NCBI GenBank assembly: GCA_965371245.1 | Contig: CBDUXT010000079.1 | Coordinates: 1 to 26,612, forward strand | DNA length: 26,612 bases | Reading direction: 5' to 3' | Source of the DNA: CBDUXT01 sp965371245 | GTDB lineage: Bacteria; Planctomycetota; Phycisphaerae; UBA1845 | Part shown: one piece after another, positions 22,498-26,612 of the stretch | How the letters are laid out: each line of letters begins with the position of its first letter | How positions within the stretch are numbered: the stretch's first letter is position 1 | Notes under the pieces: model-generated | Databases searched by the model: none | The model's input: the letters and a program-made list of their open reading frames with translations, nothing else | What the model was told of the DNA's origin: nothing | Translations under genes and position numbers: made by a program

Positions 22498-25233
22498 CTA
22501 GTCTCGCTGTGTCACGCCCGTGTCTTCAAGGATCGGTCCGACGACCACTCGGAAACCGCGGTACGCCTCGCCGGCTTCCGACCGTTTGTCGCGCTTGTCC
22601 CCAGCGCGGTCGGCGCTGGGGCCTCGGACCAGGCCCTCGCCGTTCTCGCCAAGCGCCCACTCGGCCGCGTTGCCGTTGAGATCGTAAACGGGCGGATCAC
22701 CCTTGCCGGCGAATGTGCCCACTTCGCGCAACAGCGGCGCGGATCCGGGCAGTTCCTTGATCGCCTCGTGCAACCGGGCGACGTCATCGGGGTTCGGGGC
22801 GTAGCCCGCCCAGTGATCCAGCGTGTTTCCGCCACCTGTCGCGGCGAGCTTCTTGGCTTCTTTCTCCGTGGGAAGGCGATACAGCTCACCCGTCTTGGAC
22901 GACAGCCACTCGATGTACGACTTGATCCGATCGAGCGTCACGCCGGTCACGGGATGATTCTCGCGCCCGGCGGCCACGTGGTAGCTCGTGTCAAACGCGG
23001 CCCACTGCGCCTGCGTCACTTCGAATCGGCCGACCGTCATCTTCTTATACGAAACGGTTTCAGGGACGAGTGCGCCGTTCATTCTCTTCCCATACAGATG
23101 CCCCGCGCGTGACACTTTTGCGAGGGCCATCAGAGCGCCCAGATTCGATTTTTCCTTGATGGCGTCGTTTTCTTCCTCGAGGGTGTTGAACAGGTATCGA
23201 TCGAACCAGGCCACGTCTTCTTCCAGTTTTCGTCGTTGATGGGCGAGTTTGCGAAGCCCGTGCGGCTCTCCGGGGAACAGCACGAGGCGGGTCGGCGCTT
23301 TTTCGAGCTGTTGCAGCGCGCGGAACAGCGACCAGGACTGATGCGGCGGGACGTTGCGGTCCTTCGTGCCGGTGTAGATGATGGTCGGTGTGGTCACGTT
23401 GGGCAGGCGGAAGAACGCCGACTTGCGGATGTACAGCTCCGGATCCTCCAGCGGCGACGCGCCGAAGTAGTAGTTGTCGAACGACGCCCCGAAATCGACG
23501 TTGGCCCAGTCGCTGATCCACTCGACGTCGGCCGCACCGACCGAGGCCGCCTTCCACCGGGTCGAGCGGGTGATCAACTCGGCCGTCAAGATGCCGCCGT
23601 TGCTCCAACCGGCCGACGCGAGCCGGTCGGCATCGACCAGCCCCAGTTCGATGAGATGATCGACCCCCTTTTCCAGATCAGGAATCTCGAGTTCGCAGTA
23701 GTTGCCTCCGCCGATCGCCTCGACGAAGTCGAGCCCATAGCCCGTGCTGCCGTGATAGTTGGGTTCGAGCACGAACGCGCCCGCTTGACGCCAGAGGATC
23801 CTCGGCGAGCCCCAGCTCAGGCTCCACGCATCGCGCGAGCGCGACGCCGGCCCGCCGTGCGGGTTGATGACCAGTGGGCTCCGCTCCCCTTCCGTCCAGT
23901 CGAGCGGGTAATGCAACATGCCCTCGATGAGGGCGTCGTTGGCCCCGCGCCAGGTGATCGCCTCGACGCGGCCCGTGGGCTTGTCCTTGTAGCTTGGGTT
24001 GAGCTTGGTGAGCTGCTTTTCATCGACGATGCGTGTCCCGTCCAGCTTCGCCGCGAAGAACTGCGTGGGCACGGTGGCCGATGAATAGCGATAGACGATG
24101 GTATGGGCGTCGAGCGCGGTGACGAGCGAACCCATCCCGCGGGTGTGCGCGCCGGTGAGTTCCGTCTTGGTCCAACCGGTGTCGGTCCGTGTCATTCGCA
24201 CGGGGCGATCGCGCACGCCTTCGGCGAGAAAGACGATCACTCCGTCGTCGGTGGGGACAAACCCGCGGCTGAGCCCTTGCATCCAGTCGATGTCAACCTT
24301 CTCGACGACCTTGGTGTTCATGTCATAGTGATGCAATTCCGTAATGGTGGCGCTTCGATACATCGGATGGTTCGAGAATCCATTCGTGAAGTAGAAGCCG
24401 GAGCCGTCCTTCTCCCACTGGGCGCGACCGGGTAGGAGCTTCGTGTCGGCGAACAACCGGGTCATCTCGCCGGTTTGCAGATCGACCAGCTTGGTGTGCG
24501 GGGGCACCTTCGCGTCGAACTGAAACGAGAGACTTTGTTGGACGTTGACGACCGCCCACTTCCCAGCCCGCGAGACGCTCATCGAACTGATCCAGTCCGT
24601 GTTGTCGGTCAGCCGCTCCGCGGATCCATCCTTGACCGTGATGCGGAACAAGCGCACCGGCGGCTTGCGCTCGGCGTCATCGACGACGACGGCCGTGTCC
24701 TTTTTCTTCTTCGTCTGCTTCGCCCACAGCGTGGGCGATTCCTCGGCCAGCACGATCATCGAGTCGTTGTCAGCCCAGGCGTAGGACCGCGCGCCGCGGT
24801 CGAGCTTGGTGATCGGGTAGGCCTCGCCGCCGCCCACCGGAATCGCCCAGATCTGCCGCTTACCCTTCAGCTCCTTCTTGGCCCCCGGTACGGCGCGGCT
24901 GGTGGTGAAGGCAATGAGCTTGCCGTCGGGCGAGAACTTTGGAGACGATGCCCCGTCGTTGCCGCGCGTCAGTTGGACGGACTCGCCGCCAGGCAACCGC
25001 GTCAGCCAGAGGTGCGATACGTTCTTATCCTCGTCATCGACCTTGATGTATTGGCTTCTCACCCAGGCCGCGAGCGTCCCGTCGGGCGACAGCGTCCACG
25101 ACGACGCCCGCTGAGGCTTGATCAGGTCGTCGATGGTCCATTTCGTGGTTGATCCGACCTCGCCTCGGGCGACGATGGTACCAGCGACCATCAGCAAGGC
25201 TGCGGCTGGCAAGCTAAGATTTCGACTACGCAT
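22498..25233 (-). CDS. S9 prolyl-oligopeptidase fused to FGE-sulfatase-like domain
   Basis: A 911-residue exported enzyme. It has a signal peptide (MRSRNLSLPAAALLMVAGTI), a beta-propeller at about 40-430 with WD-like SPDG repeats, and an alpha/beta-hydrolase domain at about 440-690. The catalytic triad is S544 (AGWSNGG), D625 (GTKDRNVPP) and H658 (GEPHGLRK). A C-terminal formylglycine-generating-enzyme-like fold at about 720-905 follows: GRFEVTQAQWAAF, YRLPTEKEAKKLA, YDLNGNAAEWA and EAYRGFRVVVG. FGE's copper-binding cysteines are not seen, so this domain probably binds rather than oxidises. It should cleave peptides in the periplasm. ATG 25233 has AGGAG eight to nine bases upstream. The 290 bp before it show no gene. 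Confidence 0.92.
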   Translation of the reverse strand: MRSRNLSLPAAALLMVAGTIVARGEVGSTTKWTIDDLIKPQRASSWTLSPDGTLAAWVRSQYIKVDDEDKNVSHLWLTRLPGGESVQLTRGNDGASSPKFSPDGKLIAFTTSRAVPGAKKELKGKRQIWAIPVGGGEAYPITKLDRGARSYAWADNDSMIVLAEESPTLWAKQTKKKKDTAVVVDDAERKPPVRLFRITVKDGSAERLTDNTDWISSMSVSRAGKWAVVNVQQSLSFQFDAKVPPHTKLVDLQTGEMTRLFADTKLLPGRAQWEKDGSGFYFTNGFSNHPMYRSATITELHHYDMNTKVVEKVDIDWMQGLSRGFVPTDDGVIVFLAEGVRDRPVRMTRTDTGWTKTELTGAHTRGMGSLVTALDAHTIVYRYSSATVPTQFFAAKLDGTRIVDEKQLTKLNPSYKDKPTGRVEAITWRGANDALIEGMLHYPLDWTEGERSPLVINPHGGPASRSRDAWSLSWGSPRILWRQAGAFVLEPNYHGSTGYGLDFVEAIGGGNYCELEIPDLEKGVDHLIELGLVDADRLASAGWSNGGILTAELITRSTRWKAASVGAADVEWISDWANVDFGASFDNYYFGASPLEDPELYIRKSAFFRLPNVTTPTIIYTGTKDRNVPPHQSWSLFRALQQLEKAPTRLVLFPGEPHGLRKLAHQRRKLEEDVAWFDRYLFNTLEEENDAIKEKSNLGALMALAKVSRAGHLYGKRMNGALVPETVSYKKMTVGRFEVTQAQWAAFDTSYHVAAGRENHPVTGVTLDRIKSYIEWLSSKTGELYRLPTEKEAKKLAATGGGNTLDHWAGYAPNPDDVARLHEAIKELPGSAPLLREVGTFAGKGDPPVYDLNGNAAEWALGENGEGLVRGPSADRAGDKRDKRSEAGEAYRGFRVVVGPILEDTGVTQRD

Positions 25234-25527
25234 GTTCCCGGCTCCTACAAGTCTTTGATTCAAAGTGACTGCCAAGTGGCATCGTAGAGACCCGACGCAC
25301 ATGATGACCAAGGCGCGACCGTGAAGGCATCCGATATGGATCCCCATCCCCGGCCGGCTGACGGCGCGTTGTTCCACGGTGCATCAGTCGCCGGGGACCA
25401 CCGATCGATCTCCGTGAGTCTGGTGTTCAGCATAACCGATGTTTCGAGGCAGGGGAACAGTGGCGCATCGGCGTTGGTCCCTGTCGGCACTGGTCTCGCC
25501 AACGTTCGCGCATCGGTGGTGGAATCA

Positions 25528-25660
25528 AGCCCCGGCAGGGGCGACCGTGACTAGCCCAGGGCGCGAGCCCGGGGATTACGGTCCCGGATTTGGGCAAGAG
25601 CCCCGGCAGGGGCGACAGTGTAGTTGCGTTTGCCCTTCGTCTTCCGCCCCTGCCGGGGCT
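25528..25660. repeat. GCCCCGGCAGGGGC repeat cluster
   Basis: AGCCCCGGCAGGGGCGA occurs at 25528-25544 and 25599-25615. An inverted copy, CGCCCCTGCCGGGGCT, lies at 25645-25660. A further palindrome at about 25555-25573 pairs GGGCGCGAGCCC. Each unit is itself a hairpin. The cluster is noncoding, REP-like, and lies upstream of the membrane-protein gene. Confidence 0.75.
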
Positions 25661-25692
25661 CGGGTGGGAGACCGACCCAAACCAAACGCCAC

Positions 25693-25721
25693 TTGCATAC
25701 AAACAAAGGGCGTGCTATACA
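25693..25721 (+). promoter_or_regulatory. Possible promoter of the membrane-protein gene
   Basis: TTGCAT (25693-25698), 17 bp, then TATACA (25716-25721), about 80 bp before ATG 25804. Spacing is ideal, with three and four of six bases matching. It follows the repeat cluster and is the only such site in this A/T-richer stretch. Confidence 0.4.
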
Positions 25722-25803
25722 GGCACGAATCCAGCGTTCCGGATGTTGTGTGGATCAAGGGAATTATTGCTAGAGGCGTTTGGAAGGACGGCGGTGGGAC
25801 CGA

Positions 25804-26595
25804 ATGGATGACGAAACAACCACAACAAAGCCGTATTTCTTGACCATTTTCCTCACTGGCTTGGTCAGCTTGGCGGTCGGAGTCGGTTCGAGCCTGCTTG
25901 TCAATCAACTTACCGGGAAACGAGCAAAGCTAACCTATGATATCACAACGCGGGAGGTCTTTCCAGGTCAGCAACAAAAGATCGGCATTTTCGCTCTTCG
26001 AATTTCGAACGATGGGAAGCAGGAAATTGAGCAATTGCTGTGCCACGTGCAGTTTTCTGAGGGAGAGGTCACGGAGAGAAGCGTCGCGGGTATACCGGAG
26101 TCGGCGAGGACCGTTGCAGGATCTGCTCGCGAGATCGACGTCACTGTTCCTTTTCTCAACCCCGGCGAGCAGTTTTCTGTGCATGTTCTACTAGCGAACG
26201 TGAGTTCACCTCTAAGGAAACCATCGATTGACGTAAGAGGCAAAGGCGTTTTGGGCAGTCCAGCTCAGCCCGAAACACGTTCCCGCAAGAATTTCCTCCA
26301 ACCCTTCGCCGTAGCTCTCAGTGTGTTGGCCGCCTTGTCGACTTGGTTTATGCTTCTCAGCCGAGGGCGCACTGCGTTGTCTACACTCGTGGACATGCTT
26401 AACCCAAGTTCCCATAGCGGCGACCAGCGCGATACGATAGCCTTCGTATTGGAGACAAAAGGCCTGCTTGAGGAAGCGAAAGACCTAAGGCAATCGCCAA
26501 GGAAGCTCACCTACTGGGCGGTTTCCGATGCACTCTGTGCCCGGTGGCTTCAGACCCGGAGATATAACCGAAAGTTGTGGATCGTGACGGGATAA
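25804..26595 (+). CDS. Two-pass membrane protein of unknown function (263 aa)
   Basis: I do not recognise a family. Transmembrane helix 1 (YFLTIFLTGLVSLAVGVGSS) is followed by a beta-rich domain of about 130 residues (FALRISNDGKQEIEQLLCHV, FLNPGEQFSVHVLLANVSS) that looks like an immunoglobulin-like fold. Helix 2 (PFAVALSVLAALSTWFMLL) comes next, then a charged helical tail (AFVLETKGLLEEAKDLR). ATG 25804 is preceded by GGTGGG about five bases upstream; a TTG at 25780 would add eight residues. Codon use is less GC-rich than in its neighbours, which may reflect transfer. Confidence 0.75.
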   Translation: MDDETTTTKPYFLTIFLTGLVSLAVGVGSSLLVNQLTGKRAKLTYDITTREVFPGQQQKIGIFALRISNDGKQEIEQLLCHVQFSEGEVTERSVAGIPESARTVAGSAREIDVTVPFLNPGEQFSVHVLLANVSSPLRKPSIDVRGKGVLGSPAQPETRSRKNFLQPFAVALSVLAALSTWFMLLSRGRTALSTLVDMLNPSSHSGDQRDTIAFVLETKGLLEEAKDLRQSPRKLTYWAVSDALCARWLQTRRYNRKLWIVTG

Positions 26596-26612
26596 AAAAG
26601 CGGCGTATCCTT

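Noticed and set aside
23236..24084. 282-codon plus-strand frame antisense to the S9-FGE gene
   Set aside because: Third-position bias fits the minus-strand gene. The frame is an Arg/Val-rich shadow.
25528..25660. CRISPR array
   Set aside because: Only two direct copies with different surroundings and one inverted copy, and each unit is a REP-like hairpin. There are no regular spacers or cas genes anywhere in the window.

Overview
The window looks like chromosome from a GC-rich, PEP-CTERM-bearing bacterium, most likely a planctomycete (Planctomycetota). The reasons are two proteins with PEP-CTERM-type sorting tails, a prolyl-oligopeptidase fused to a formylglycine-enzyme-like domain, many short GC-rich palindromic repeats, and the style of the integrases and decayed transposases. 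The assignment rests on reading by eye; no search was run.

Positions 30-11689 are an integrative element inserted at the 3' end of a tRNA-Glu(UUC) gene whose 3' part opens the window. It is bounded by a perfect 28-bp repeat of the tRNA 3' end, and every gene in it is on the minus strand. In transcription order from attR these are: a displaced integrase tail, a small HTH protein, a MmeI-like restriction-methylation enzyme, a small DUF5681-like protein, a pentapeptide-repeat/K+-channel fusion, a decayed gene, an unknown protein, an AlpA/excisionase-like HTH protein, a primase-helicase, a TubC-N-like protein, an XRE regulator and a tyrosine integrase. The integrase frame runs through the att core. 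In the circular form it should continue in frame into a 66-residue tail that now lies at the other end of the element.

Positions 11690-19500 are a graveyard of mobile DNA. They hold a fused IS5/IS66 scar, a frameshifted IS4-type transposase, two broken integrase-like genes, a degenerate second tRNA-Glu, a broken N-6 DNA methylase and REP-like hairpins. A few host-type genes survive among them: a DUF1445 hydro-lyase, a PEP-CTERM protein with a sigma-54-like site, and tRNA-Gly(UCC).

Positions 19500-26612 look like ordinary chromosome: a second PEP-CTERM-like protein, an AhpD/CMD-family protein and its upstream lipoprotein, the S9-FGE fusion, and a two-pass membrane protein. The AhpD-like gene is the most striking item. 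An in-frame TGA sits exactly at the second active-site cysteine, giving CxxU. Twelve bases after it is a perfect 5-bp hairpin with a GGUC loop, the hallmark of a bacterial SECIS element. It is best read as one 210-residue selenoprotein, not two ORFs.
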